54,991 nucleotides of DNA from Actinomycetes bacterium. Lineage in GTDB: Bacteria > Actinomycetota > Acidimicrobiia > Acidimicrobiales > RAAP-2. The position numbers were made by a program, and so were the translations under genes. This document shows, piece after piece, positions 23,222 through 31,548 of the stretch (the stretch's first letter is position 1; every line of letters begins with the position of its first letter). Location: NCBI GenBank assembly GCA_021822565.1, contig JAKAQM010000004.1, positions 1 to 54,991 on the forward strand. Reading direction: 5' to 3'. Below the pieces are notes generated by a model. It worked only from the letters and a program-made list of their open reading frames with translations. It was not told the origin of the DNA and searched no databases.

Positions 23222-24600
23222 TCGTCCTCGGCCCGCGCCTCGTCGTGTCGGGCACGCATTCGGGCGTGGGCAAGACCGTGGTGGCGACCGGCCTGATGGC
23301 GGCGTTCCGCCAGCGCGGTTGGCAGGTTGCATCGGCCAAGGTCGGCCCGGACTTCATCGACCCCGGCTACCACTCGATCGCGACGGGCCGCCCGGCGCGC
23401 AACCTCGACGCGTGGATCTGCGGCGCGGACCTGATGGGCCCGCTCGCGGCGAGGGCCGGCAAGGGTGCCGACCTCTTGGTCGTCGAAGGGGTGATGGGCC
23501 TGTTCGACGGCGCCGCGGACGGGTCCCCTTCGTCGACGGCCGAGGTGGCCAAGCGCATCGACGCCCCGGTGGTCCTGGTCGTCGACGCAGCGTCCGTGAG
23601 CCATTCGGTCGCGCCCCTCGTCCATGGCTACCGCACCTGGGATCCTGCGGTGCGTGTCGCCGGGGTGATCCTGAACCGGGTCGGGAGCGACGACCACGAG
23701 GTCATGCTGCGGGCCGCGCTCCGCGACGCGGGCATTCCCGTGTACGGCGCGCTGCGGCGTGACGGCTCGATGCAGTGGCGCAGCCGCCACCTCGGGCTGC
23801 GGCCGGTCGCCGAGGATCCTGCTGCGGTGCGCTCCGCGCTCGACCGTCTCGGCGCGGCGATCGCCGGGAGCTGCGATCTGGAGGGGCTGGCTCACCTCGC
23901 GCGCTCGGCTCCTCCACTTCCCGCTGCCCTGCCCCCCGAGCCTCGGCGGGTCGTGGGCGACCAGCGCTCCCCTCGGGTGGCGGTCGCCGCCGGCGCCGCC
24001 TTCAGCTTCTCCTACCCCGACAACCTCGAGGCGCTCGCCGCCGCCGGGGCGGAGGTGGTCATGTTCGACCCCTGCCTCGACGAAGGGCTGCCGACGGGAA
24101 CGTCCGCGGTGCTGGTCGGCGGCGGGTTCCCCGAGCTGTACGCCGAAGCGCTGGCCGGCAACCTGCCGATGCTCCGGTCCATGGCCGACCACCATCGCCG
24201 GGGCGGGGTGACCTGGGCCGAATGCGGAGGGCTCCTGTGGCTGGCCCGCAGCCTGGACGGGTCCGCGATGGCCGGGGTGGTCGACGCGGACGCGACCATG
24301 GGCGGCGGGCGGGTCCTCGGCTACCGTTCGGCGACGACGACCTGCCCGTCCCCGCTGGGGCCGGCAGGCACGGAGATCCGCGGGCACGAGTTCCACTACT
24401 CCGCGACCCGTCCGGACGGCGATGCCATGGTGCTCGCCGGCAGGCACGGGACGACGACCGGGGGATTCGCCGCTTCGAACCTGCTCGCCTCGTACCTGCA
24501 CGTGCACCTCGCTCCGTACCCGGCCATCGCCGAGGCGTTCGTGTCCGCCGCAGCGCGATCGTCGCCCGGCTCCGCGCCGGGGTCACGGCCCTGGCGATGA
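23218..24600 (+). CDS. cobB: Hydrogenobyrinic/cobyrinic acid a,c-diamide synthase
   Basis: A 460-residue glutamine-dependent a,c-diamide synthase (CobB/CbiA). The ATPase half shows LVVSGTHSGVGKTVVATGLM, KVGPDFIDPGYH and LVVEGVMGLFDG. The class I-like amidotransferase half carries the nucleophile cysteine in TWAECGGLLWLARSL and FHYSATRP. Start TTG 23218 forms a TTGA overlap with the cobO stop, and homology begins at once (IVLGPRLVVSGTHSG). In the late-cobalt route its product is the CobN substrate. Confidence 0.95.
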   Translation: MIVLGPRLVVSGTHSGVGKTVVATGLMAAFRQRGWQVASAKVGPDFIDPGYHSIATGRPARNLDAWICGADLMGPLAARAGKGADLLVVEGVMGLFDGAADGSPSSTAEVAKRIDAPVVLVVDAASVSHSVAPLVHGYRTWDPAVRVAGVILNRVGSDDHEVMLRAALRDAGIPVYGALRRDGSMQWRSRHLGLRPVAEDPAAVRSALDRLGAAIAGSCDLEGLAHLARSAPPLPAALPPEPRRVVGDQRSPRVAVAAGAAFSFSYPDNLEALAAAGAEVVMFDPCLDEGLPTGTSAVLVGGGFPELYAEALAGNLPMLRSMADHHRRGGVTWAECGGLLWLARSLDGSAMAGVVDADATMGGGRVLGYRSATTTCPSPLGPAGTEIRGHEFHYSATRPDGDAMVLAGRHGTTTGGFAASNLLASYLHVHLAPYPAIAEAFVSAAARSSPGSAPGSRPWR

Positions 24601-25862
24601 CCCCTGCCGCCGCCCCGCCGGCGGGCGACGGCGGGGTGCGGGTCGCAGTCGTCGGGCTCCACGGCGGCCACGCCTTCGGCCCCGACGCCGTCCAAGCCAT
24701 CGCCGGAGCAGGCGTCGTCGTCGGCTCGTCGCGCCAGCTCCGCTCGACCGCCTCGCTACGCGCGCCCGGTGCGGACACCGTCGTCCTGGAAGGGCCCATG
24801 GACGCAGTGCTCACGCGCGTGAGGGAATCCGCGGACGCGGGCAGAAGGGTCTGCGTCCTCGCCTCCGGGGACCCTGGCTTCTTCGGGATCGTCAGAGTGC
24901 TGGCAGCAGCGCTAGGGAGCGGGCGTCTGCGAGTGCACCCTGCGCCGAGCTCCGTGTCGCTCGCGTTTGCGAGGCTGGGTCTCAGCTGGGACGACGCCGC
25001 CGTCGTCTCGGTGCACGGCCGCCCGCTCGCCGACGCGGTGGGTGCCGTGCGCTCGTCGGCCCAACGGTCTGTCGCGCTCCTCACCTCTCCGGACAACCCG
25101 CCGCAGGTCGTCGCAGCGGCGCTGCTCGCGGCTGGTGAGCCGCCGGGACCCGAGGGGAGCGCCGTGGTCGCCTCGCGCCTTGCCGAGGAGGACGAAGCGC
25201 TCACGGTCGCAGACCTGGAGACGATCGCGCAGGGAACGTTCGACCCGATGTCCGTGCTGGTCCTCACCGGCCGGAGCCGGAATCGGACCGCTCGGAGCCT
25301 GGCGTGGGGACTGCCGGAAGCCGAGTTCGACCACGCAGCCGGCATGATCACGAAGGCCGAGGTACGCGCCGTGGCGCTCGGGAAGCTCGAACTGCCGGCG
25401 CACGGGGTGCTGTGGGACATCGGTGCCGGCAGCGGTTCCGTCGGGATCGAGTGCGCCCGGCTCCGTCCCGGTCTCGAGGTCTTCGCCGTCGAGCGCGATG
25501 CGGCGCGGGCGCAGAGGATCCGATCGAACGCCGCCCGGCACGCTGTGCGCTTCCCGGTGATCGAGGGGGAGGCTCCCGACGCGCTCGACGGTCTCCCCGA
25601 CCCTGACCGCGTCTTCGTCGGAGGCGGGGGGATCGCGGTCCTCGACGCAGCCCTCGGGCGCCTCAGGCCCGCGGGCGTCGTGGTGGGCACCTACGCCGTC
25701 ATCGACCGGGCGGTGGCGGCCGCGTCCAGGCTCGGCAACCTGGTGGAGCTTGCCGTCAGCCGCGGGGTGATGATGACGACGGGAGGCCCGGGTGTACGGC
25801 TGCGCGCCGAGAACCCGGTGTTCATCTGCTGGGGTCCGCATGCCGATGAGGTCGAGACGTGA
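24597..25862 (+). CDS. cobL: Precorrin-6Y C5,15-methyltransferase (decarboxylating), CbiE-CbiT fusion
   Basis: A 421-residue bifunctional CobL. The N-terminal half is a CbiE-type tetrapyrrole methylase (VRVAVVGLHGGHAFG, VCVLASGDPGFFGIVR, VHPAPSSVSLAFARLGLSW). From about residue 240 there is a CbiT-type Rossmann methylase and decarboxylase (ITKAEVRAVALGKLELP, WDIGAGSGSVGIECARL, VFVGGGG). It methylates C5 and C15 and removes the C12 acetate carboxyl group. ATG 24597 overlaps the cobB stop. Fusion of CbiE and CbiT is the usual aerobic arrangement. Confidence 0.95.
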   Translation: MTPAAAPPAGDGGVRVAVVGLHGGHAFGPDAVQAIAGAGVVVGSSRQLRSTASLRAPGADTVVLEGPMDAVLTRVRESADAGRRVCVLASGDPGFFGIVRVLAAALGSGRLRVHPAPSSVSLAFARLGLSWDDAAVVSVHGRPLADAVGAVRSSAQRSVALLTSPDNPPQVVAAALLAAGEPPGPEGSAVVASRLAEEDEALTVADLETIAQGTFDPMSVLVLTGRSRNRTARSLAWGLPEAEFDHAAGMITKAEVRAVALGKLELPAHGVLWDIGAGSGSVGIECARLRPGLEVFAVERDAARAQRIRSNAARHAVRFPVIEGEAPDALDGLPDPDRVFVGGGGIAVLDAALGRLRPAGVVVGTYAVIDRAVAAASRLGNLVELAVSRGVMMTTGGPGVRLRAENPVFICWGPHADEVET

Positions 25863-25890
25863 GCATGGCATCGGTCGGTCGGCTCTCGAG

Positions 25891-26640
25891 ATGACCAGCA
25901 TCGCGGTGATCGGCGTCGGCATGGGCGAGCCCGACCACCTCAGCGGCCAGGCGGTGGCGGCGCTCAACACCGTCGACGTCTTCTTCGCTCTCGACAAGGG
26001 TGCCGCAGCCGACGAGCTCCTCCATCTCCGCCACGACCTGTGCCGGCGCGTCATCACGTCGCACCCGTACCGCTTCGTCGACGTGGAGGACCCACCCCGG
26101 GATCGCAGCGCCGCCGACTACGGCCGCGCGGTCGCCGACTGGATCGCAGCCAGGGCTGCCGCGCTGGGTGAGGCGATCAGGCACGAGCTCGGGCCCGACG
26201 AGCGCGGGGGACTGCTCGTGTGGGGCGATCCCGCCTTCTACGACAGCACGCTGCGCGTTCTCGACGCGCTCTCGGACCCGGTGGATGTCGAGGTGATCCC
26301 CGGGGTCAGCAGCATCCAGATGCTGGCGGCCGCCCACCGGATCTCCTTGACCCGGGTCGGCCGGCCCGTGCAGGTGACGACCGGACGTCGGCTGGCAGCC
26401 CGTGGCTTCCCGCCGGACTGCGACGACATCGTCGTGATGCTCGACGCAGCGTGCGCCTTCCGTGACGTGGACCACGCCGGGGTGACGATCTACTGGGGTG
26501 CCTACCTCGGGAGCGCGCACCAGATCCTGATCTCCGGCGAGCTGGCTGCCGTCGCCGACGAGATCGCGGCGGCGCGCGCAGAGGCCAAGCTCCGGCGGGG
26601 TTGGGTGATGGACACGTACCTGTTGCGCCGCGGCTCGTAG
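25891..26640 (+). CDS. cobF: Precorrin-6A synthase (deacetylating)
   Basis: A 249-residue SAM-dependent methylase of the CobF family, which methylates C1 of precorrin-5 with loss of the extruded acetyl group. The CobF-specific pattern is visible: SIAVIGVGMGEPDHLSGQA, FFALDKG, PRDRSAADYGRAVADWIAARA, LLVWGDPAFYDSTLRVLD and GWVMDTYLLRRG. It is a marker of the aerobic route, where the anaerobic route uses CbiD. ATG 25891 lies 28 nt after the cobL stop. In-frame starts further upstream fall inside cobL. It is the last gene of the plus-strand operon. Confidence 0.94.
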   Translation: MTSIAVIGVGMGEPDHLSGQAVAALNTVDVFFALDKGAAADELLHLRHDLCRRVITSHPYRFVDVEDPPRDRSAADYGRAVADWIAARAAALGEAIRHELGPDERGGLLVWGDPAFYDSTLRVLDALSDPVDVEVIPGVSSIQMLAAAHRISLTRVGRPVQVTTGRRLAARGFPPDCDDIVVMLDAACAFRDVDHAGVTIYWGAYLGSAHQILISGELAAVADEIAAARAEAKLRRGWVMDTYLLRRGS

Positions 26641-26650
26641 CGGTTGGCTC

Positions 26651-26689
26651 GGGACCACCGGCCCTGGAGGAGCCGGTCGCATCGGTCCC
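26651..26689 (+). terminator. Two-tier hairpin after cobF
   Basis: Outer stem GGGACC/GGTCCC (26651-26656 with 26684-26689) encloses an inner stem ACCGGC/GCCGGT (26657-26662 with 26672-26677). It begins 10 nt after the cobF stop and has no T-tract. It is probably the operon's transcription end, although actinobacterial terminators often lack a T-run, so this is inference. Confidence 0.5.
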
Positions 26690-26700
26690 ACCATGACGGC

Positions 26701-27760
26701 ATGAGCGTGCGCGAGCCCGTTGGCCCGACGCGCCCGACCGCCGGGCCGGCACATCCGGCGAGGTGGCAACGAGGCGGCCTCATGACCGCCGAGGTCGCGG
26801 CTCGCACGGCTGCGGGCCAGGTGAACGCCGTCCACGGTGCCGAGGGCAGCACGTTCCTTCAGATCGTCCGCGCGAACGTCCTCACCCGGTTCAATGCGAT
26901 CCTGGGCGCGCTCTTCGTCATCGTGCTGGTCGTCGGCCCGGTCCAGGACGCGCTGTTCGGGATCGTGCTCGCCGTGAACACCGCCATCGGGCTCTTCGAA
27001 GAAGTCCGGGCCAAGCGGCTCCTGGACCGACTCGCCCTCCTCACCGCGCCGGCGGCCCACGCCGTTCGTGACGGCGTCCTGGCAGACATTGCCGTGGAGT
27101 CCGTCGTCGCCGACGACGTCCTGGAGATCCGCGCCGGCGACCAAGTGGTCGCCGACGGGGTGCTCGTGGAGGCGGCCGGTCTCGAGCTGGACGAGTCGCT
27201 GCTCACCGGGGAGTCCCTGGCCGTGGCCAAGGCAACGGGCGACGAGGTGTGGTCCGGCAGCGTGGTCGTGGCGGGCAGCGGGGTGATGGAGGTCATCCGG
27301 GTCGGGGAGGAAGCAACCGCCCAGCAGATCCAGCGCGAGGGCCGGCGCGCGAGCCTGGTGCGGTCCGAGCTCGTGCGGGGCAACAACCGCCTGCTCCAGC
27401 TGGTCACCTGGGTGATGGTCCCCGCCGGCATCCTGCTCGGACATCCTCGCCGAGGGACGTCGGGTCATCGCGAACGTGCATCGTGTGGCCAACCTGTTCG
27501 TGACCAAGACGGTGTACGCCGCGCTGCTGGCGATCTCGATCGGGCTGGCCGGCCTTGCGTACCCGTTCTTCCCGCGTCATCTGACCGTCGTCAGCTCGCT
27601 CACCATCGGCATCCCCGGCTTCTTCCTGGCGCTGGCGCCCGGGGCGCCGCGCGCCCGGCGGGGGGTTGGCTGAGCTGTTCCTGAACGGTACGTGAACCGT
27701 GTGCTGCGCTTCGCAGTGCCCGCAGGCGCCGTGGCCGCCGCTCGACGCGTGGCGCCGTCC
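26701..27760 (+). pseudogene. Decayed CtpE-like P-type cation ATPase with internal deletion and frameshifts
   Basis: The 5' part reads as the N-terminus of a mycobacterial CtpE-like P-type ATPase: GGLMTAEVAARTAAGQVN, IVRANVLTRFNAILGALFVIV, EEVRAKRLLDRLALL and the actuator motif LDESLLTGES. After WVMVPAGILLG the frame jumps. The sequence GRRVIANVHRVANLFVTKTVYA, which normally follows the catalytic domain, resumes in another frame near 27445. A further shift is needed for VNRVLRFAVPAGAVAA near 27695-27745. The phosphorylation DKTG motif, nucleotide domain and hinge are therefore deleted (roughly 1 kb), so no working pump can be made. The ORF on the track (to 27684) is partly out-of-frame nonsense. 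Confidence 0.85.
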
Positions 27761-27789
27761 GGCGACGACGCTGCCCGGATCACCGCGGA

Positions 27790-30138
27790 TCAGGACCTCG
27801 AACCCGATCGGGGCTCCTGAGCGGTGCTCTCCTCGCCCAGCGACAGGTAGCTCTCGTCCTCTTGGGCCGTGTGCAGCCGCAGGACCGCGTAGAGCCCGTA
27901 GAGCAGCCCGCGAAGCTCGATGGTGTCCTCCTCGTCGAGACCCTCGGCACCGACCTCGTCCAAGAGCTGGCCAAGACGCCGTACTTGGTGCGCGATCTCC
28001 ACGTGCTCACGGCTCATCGGTCCGGTCGGGTTCGCGCCGCCGATCGCTCGGTCGAGCACAGGGTAGAGCTGCCGGTCCTCTGCCTCCTCGTGGGGGAGGA
28101 CCTCGTCGACCAGCAGCCGGTGGACCTGGCGCGCTTGCGCCAGGGCGGCGGAGGCGTCGACCGTTCCGAGCGTGTCGGCGACCGCCCGCAGGCGCTCGGT
28201 CACCGCCCTGATGGACGCGTGCTCCTGCCGAAAGCGGCGAGCCAATGCCGAGCCTTCCTCGTCGAGGCGTCCGGGCTCGGGTCCGGGCCGCAGCGTCCGG
28301 AGGGCGTTCAGGATCACCGCCACGTCGATTCCCTCTTGCAAGAGGGCTCCCCACACCGCCGGCAGCCGCCCCAGGGCGGCAGCGGCCATGGCCGCCAGCG
28401 ACATCGCCATGCCGGCGACGACGCTCTGGACGGCGATCCTCCGGGTCCGCGCGGCGATCGAGCGCACGTCGGCGAGCCGGTCGAGCCGGTCGGTCATGAG
28501 CACCATGTCGGCTGCTTCCGAGCTGACGGTCGCGCCGCGCGCTCCGATCGCCACCCCTACGTCGGCCAGCGCCAGCGCCGGGGCATCGTTGATGCCGTCG
28601 CCGACCATGACGGTCGGTGCGCGCCGTCGTTCCTCGCGCACCACGTCGAGCTTCTCGACCGGTGAGCGCTCGGCCATGACCTCGTCGACCCCGATCACGG
28701 CGCCGACCGTCTCGGCGACCTCGTGGCGGTCGCCGGTCACCATCACGATGCGATCGATGCCGGCTTGTCGCAGGGCCCGGACCGTCCGGGCCGCGTCGGT
28801 CCTGACCGGGTCCTCGAGGATGAGGACGCCGGCCGGTTCTTCGTCGACCGAGACGAAGACGGTCATGGTGCCGTCGAGCCGGGCTCGTCGGCGCGCAGCC
28901 TTGGCCCACGAGGGGTTGCCTGTGATCCCCACCCATGCGGCTTTGCCGACCGCGACCGCGCGGCCGTCGACCTTGCCTCGGATACCCTGCCCGGCCGCTT
29001 CCTCGACCGCCTCGGGGAGGACGAGCGGCAGCGCTCGCGCTTCGGCTGCCTTGACGACCGCGCTCGCCAGGACGTGGGGCGACATCTGATCGAGGGACGC
29101 GGCGAACCTCAGCACCTCCTCGGCGGTGTGGGTCTCCGCCACGACGACCGATGCCACCTCGGGCCGTCCGGCGGTGAGCGTGCCGGTCTTGTCGAACAGC
29201 AGGGTCGTGCACGACGCCAGCCGTTCGAGGACGCCGCCACCTTTCACGACCACGCCCCGACGTGCGGCCTGGGAGAGCCCTCCGACGAGGGCGACCGGCG
29301 CGGCCAGGATGAGCGGGCAGGGAGTGGCGACCACGAGGACCGCGACGGCTCGGACCGCACCCCCGACAGCCCAGGCGATCCCGGAGCCGGCCAGGGTGAG
29401 CCCGAGGAACCAGAGCGCATAGCGGTCGGCGAGCCGGACGAACGGCGGCTGCGCCGCCTCGGCCTGCTGCACCAGCCGGACGATCCCCGAGTACGTGCTC
29501 TCTGCGGCGGTCGCAGTTGCCCGGAGGTCGAAGGGCGGGCCTGCGTTGGCCGAGCCGCTGCGGACGGGCTCGCGCGCCTCGCGCTCGACGGGGATGGACT
29601 CGCCCGTCAGGGCCGATTCGTCCAGGACCGCGGCCGACTCGAGGTTCCCGTCGACGGGCACCAGCTCTCCGGAGCCGACCATGAGCCGGTCGCCGGGAGC
29701 GACCCGCTCGAGGGGCACCGTCTCGAGCCCCGAGGTCGTGTAGCGGTGGGCGATCCGCGGCGACCGCTCGAGCAGGTTCCGCAGGTCGTGCCGGGCCCGC
29801 CCCGCCGCCCAGGACTCCAAGGCTCGGCCGCTCACGAGCATGGTGCTCACCACCGCCGCGGCCAGTCCCTCCCCGGTCGCGAGGGTTCCGACGAGGGCGA
29901 GCAGGGCGATGAGGTCCACCCCGATCCTCGCTCGCCGGAGGCTGTCGATCATGGTCCACAGCGAGTAGACCGCGCCGACCGCACCCGTGGCGTCCCACGC
30001 CGCGTCGCCCCCTGCGGGAAGGCCGGCCAGGTGCAGCGCCCCGCCGACCGTCAGCCCGGCGAGAGCCGCCCCCAGGAGCGCGGCCGGGTAGCGCTGCACG
30101 AGCTCGGCGCACCGTTGCCCGATCGAAGGAGCGCTCAC
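27790..30138 (-). CDS. TPC-type P1B heavy-metal ATPase fused to a C-terminal hemerythrin-like (HHE) domain
   Basis: A 782-residue membrane pump with an added cytosolic sensor-like domain. The ATPase has the actuator TGES (about residue 179), the membrane metal site TPCPLILAAPVA (about 270; TPC instead of CPC), phosphorylation DKTGTLT (about 313), and the hinge VMVGDGINDAPALALADVG (about 515). No N-terminal CxxC metal domain is present. From about residue 605 the sequence is a four-helix hemerythrin-type domain with spaced ligands: FRQEHASIRAV, LPHEEAEDRQLYPVL, SREHVEIAHQVRRL and LRLHTAQEDE. Such domains bind a di-iron centre and sense O2, NO or iron. The GTG start at 30138 has a CAGGAT box 6 nt upstream. 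The sigma-factor gene is upstream on the same strand. Confidence 0.92.
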   Translation of the reverse strand: MSAPSIGQRCAELVQRYPAALLGAALAGLTVGGALHLAGLPAGGDAAWDATGAVGAVYSLWTMIDSLRRARIGVDLIALLALVGTLATGEGLAAAVVSTMLVSGRALESWAAGRARHDLRNLLERSPRIAHRYTTSGLETVPLERVAPGDRLMVGSGELVPVDGNLESAAVLDESALTGESIPVEREAREPVRSGSANAGPPFDLRATATAAESTYSGIVRLVQQAEAAQPPFVRLADRYALWFLGLTLAGSGIAWAVGGAVRAVAVLVVATPCPLILAAPVALVGGLSQAARRGVVVKGGGVLERLASCTTLLFDKTGTLTAGRPEVASVVVAETHTAEEVLRFAASLDQMSPHVLASAVVKAAEARALPLVLPEAVEEAAGQGIRGKVDGRAVAVGKAAWVGITGNPSWAKAARRRARLDGTMTVFVSVDEEPAGVLILEDPVRTDAARTVRALRQAGIDRIVMVTGDRHEVAETVGAVIGVDEVMAERSPVEKLDVVREERRRAPTVMVGDGINDAPALALADVGVAIGARGATVSSEAADMVLMTDRLDRLADVRSIAARTRRIAVQSVVAGMAMSLAAMAAAALGRLPAVWGALLQEGIDVAVILNALRTLRPGPEPGRLDEEGSALARRFRQEHASIRAVTERLRAVADTLGTVDASAALAQARQVHRLLVDEVLPHEEAEDRQLYPVLDRAIGGANPTGPMSREHVEIAHQVRRLGQLLDEVGAEGLDEEDTIELRGLLYGLYAVLRLHTAQEDESYLSLGEESTAQEPRSGSRS

Positions 30139-30257
30139 CTGCCCATCCTGGTCGAATCCGTCGACCTACACGAAGTGGGCGAGCGCTCCGGGCGCGGCCT
30201 GCGGCAACCGCGATCTCGGGCTCACGTCGTGTGGAGAGCCGCCGATGCGGCCAGCCC

Positions 30258-31091
30258 TCAATTCTGGCCCGTGGTGGTGCGCGTAGGCGTGCCCGTAGGG
30301 GTGTGCGGTGACCCCTCGAGGTCGACGTGCTGGCGCACCCGGTCGGCGAGTGCCGAGGGGATGACGCTGTCGGGATCGTGCAGGGAGCCCAACGACGTCG
30401 TGGCCGCGACGAGAGACCGGTAGAGAGGCGGGCACGTGGCGCACCGGGCGAGATGGGCCTCGAGCGCGGCGCGCTCGGCCGAAGCGAGCTCGCCGTCGAT
30501 GTAGCTCGACACCTGCTGTCGAGCCTCCCAGCAGCTGAGCGGAACGCCGGCGTTCGCCGTTCGCCGCTCTCCTCCTTGTGCCAGGGCACTCACGAGCATC
30601 ATCCTTCCTCGCCGGATCCGCTGCTTGGCCGCAGCGACGGAGATGCCGAGCACGCGTGCAACCTCGTTCGCCGGCCAGCCTTCCGCGTCGTGGAGGACCA
30701 CGGCGCTCCGGTAGTGCTGGGGGAGATGGATGAGCGCGTCCCGCAGATCGGCGGCGGACTCGGCGCGCTCGGCCACCGTCGCAGCGTCGACGCTGTAGGC
30801 CTCGTCACGCCAGCGAAGCTCCACGTCTTCGACGCTGAGCTCGTGCGCGTGGTGGCGAGCTCGGTCGATCGCCAGGTGGTAGAGGACCTGGTGCAGCCAG
30901 GTCCGGATCGTCGCCTCGCCCCTGTACTGCGCGCCTCGCTCGAGGGCTCGCACGACGGTGTCGCCGACAAGGTCCTCCGCCTCCGCCTCGTTGGCCGTGA
31001 TCGAGCGTGCGTACCGGTAGAGCCCAGGGAGCTCCGCCGCCACTTTGGCGGCGAAGCTCCCGCTCGGCTCTGACGGTCCGTCGGCGACCAC
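30258..31091 (-). CDS. ECF-type sigma factor with C-terminal anti-sigma-like zinc finger (zf-HC2)
   Basis: A 277-residue protein. Residues about 20-90 match sigma-70 region 2 (YRYARSITANEAEAEDLVGDTVVRALE, IRTWLHQVLYHLAIDRAR). Residues about 115-165 match region 4 (LPQHYRSAVVLHDAEGWPANEVA, LGISVAAAKQRIRRGR). After the sigma part comes CWEARQQVSSYIDGEL followed by LEAHLARCATCPPLY, the His-x3-Cys-x2-Cys core of zinc-binding anti-sigma domains, normally found on a separate protein. Fusion in cis suggests self-regulation of sigma activity by redox or metal state (inference). It lies 16 nt after the DUF2892 gene, so the two are likely co-transcribed. Confidence 0.88.
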   Translation of the reverse strand: MVADGPSEPSGSFAAKVAAELPGLYRYARSITANEAEAEDLVGDTVVRALERGAQYRGEATIRTWLHQVLYHLAIDRARHHAHELSVEDVELRWRDEAYSVDAATVAERAESAADLRDALIHLPQHYRSAVVLHDAEGWPANEVARVLGISVAAAKQRIRRGRMMLVSALAQGGERRTANAGVPLSCWEARQQVSSYIDGELASAERAALEAHLARCATCPPLYRSLVAATTSLGSLHDPDSVIPSALADRVRQHVDLEGSPHTPTGTPTRTTTGQN

Positions 31092-31107
31092 GCGGCCAGT
31101 CTCTCGC

Positions 31108-31359
31108 TCAGGCTGCCCGGTGCAGGTGCGAGATCCGATGTCCCTCGGCGTCGGTGTTTCGAGCCCCGGTCGTCTGGATCCGCAGAACGCTGTAGATGGG
31201 GCAGTACCCGCTCGCCGAGGTCAGTACCATCACGGCCGCCACTGCCAGCAGCACGATGCCCCACGCCGTCGTGAATCCGAGCACACCGCTCCCCGCAACC
31301 GCGCCGGCCGCCACGACCACCCGGAGGGCTCGGTCCGTCGTTCCCATGTTCTTCTTCAT
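31108..31359 (-). CDS. Small DUF2892 (YgaP-like) inner-membrane protein
   Basis: An 83-residue protein with two hydrophobic helices (ALRVVVAAGAVAGSGVLG and WGIVLLAVAAVMVLTSASG) followed by the family's CPIYSVLRIQT motif. DUF2892 proteins are small membrane proteins often linked to rhodanese or redox functions, and no biochemical role is established for stand-alone members. ATG 31359 follows an AGGAG ribosome site with ideal spacing, so the longer track start is rejected. It is the first gene of a likely operon with the sigma factor. A palindrome and a direct repeat lie upstream. Confidence 0.85.
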   Translation of the reverse strand: MKKNMGTTDRALRVVVAAGAVAGSGVLGFTTAWGIVLLAVAAVMVLTSASGYCPIYSVLRIQTTGARNTDAEGHRISHLHRAA

Positions 31360-31374
31360 GGCTTGCTCCTTTGA

Positions 31375-31433
31375 TCGAAACGCTCGAAACCAACACTTCA
31401 CAGACGGACGAGCCGTGAAAAGGGATACATCCC
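31375..31433 (-). promoter_or_regulatory. Direct repeat and palindrome upstream of the DUF2892-sigma operon
   Basis: Two copies of TCGAAAC (plus strand 31375-31381 and 31384-31390) lie directly upstream of the ribosome site. A perfect 12-bp palindrome GGGATACATCCC sits at 31422-31433. Either could be the binding site of a regulator or of the sigma factor itself. The placement is promoter-like but the assignment is inference. Confidence 0.4.
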
Positions 31434-31548
31434 CTGCCCCTATCGACAGGGTGTGCCCTTCGATGTTGGAGAAGATCAGCGCGTCGTTCAGGTCGCGCTC
31501 ACCCGACGCCCGCCGCCGGACGGCTGGGACCCCTCGACCTCCAAGGCT

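Noticed and set aside
28723-30423. 566-codon plus-strand ORF opposite the metal ATPase
   Set aside because: Shadow frame lacking any domain. It overlaps the catalytic core of the minus-strand ATPase.
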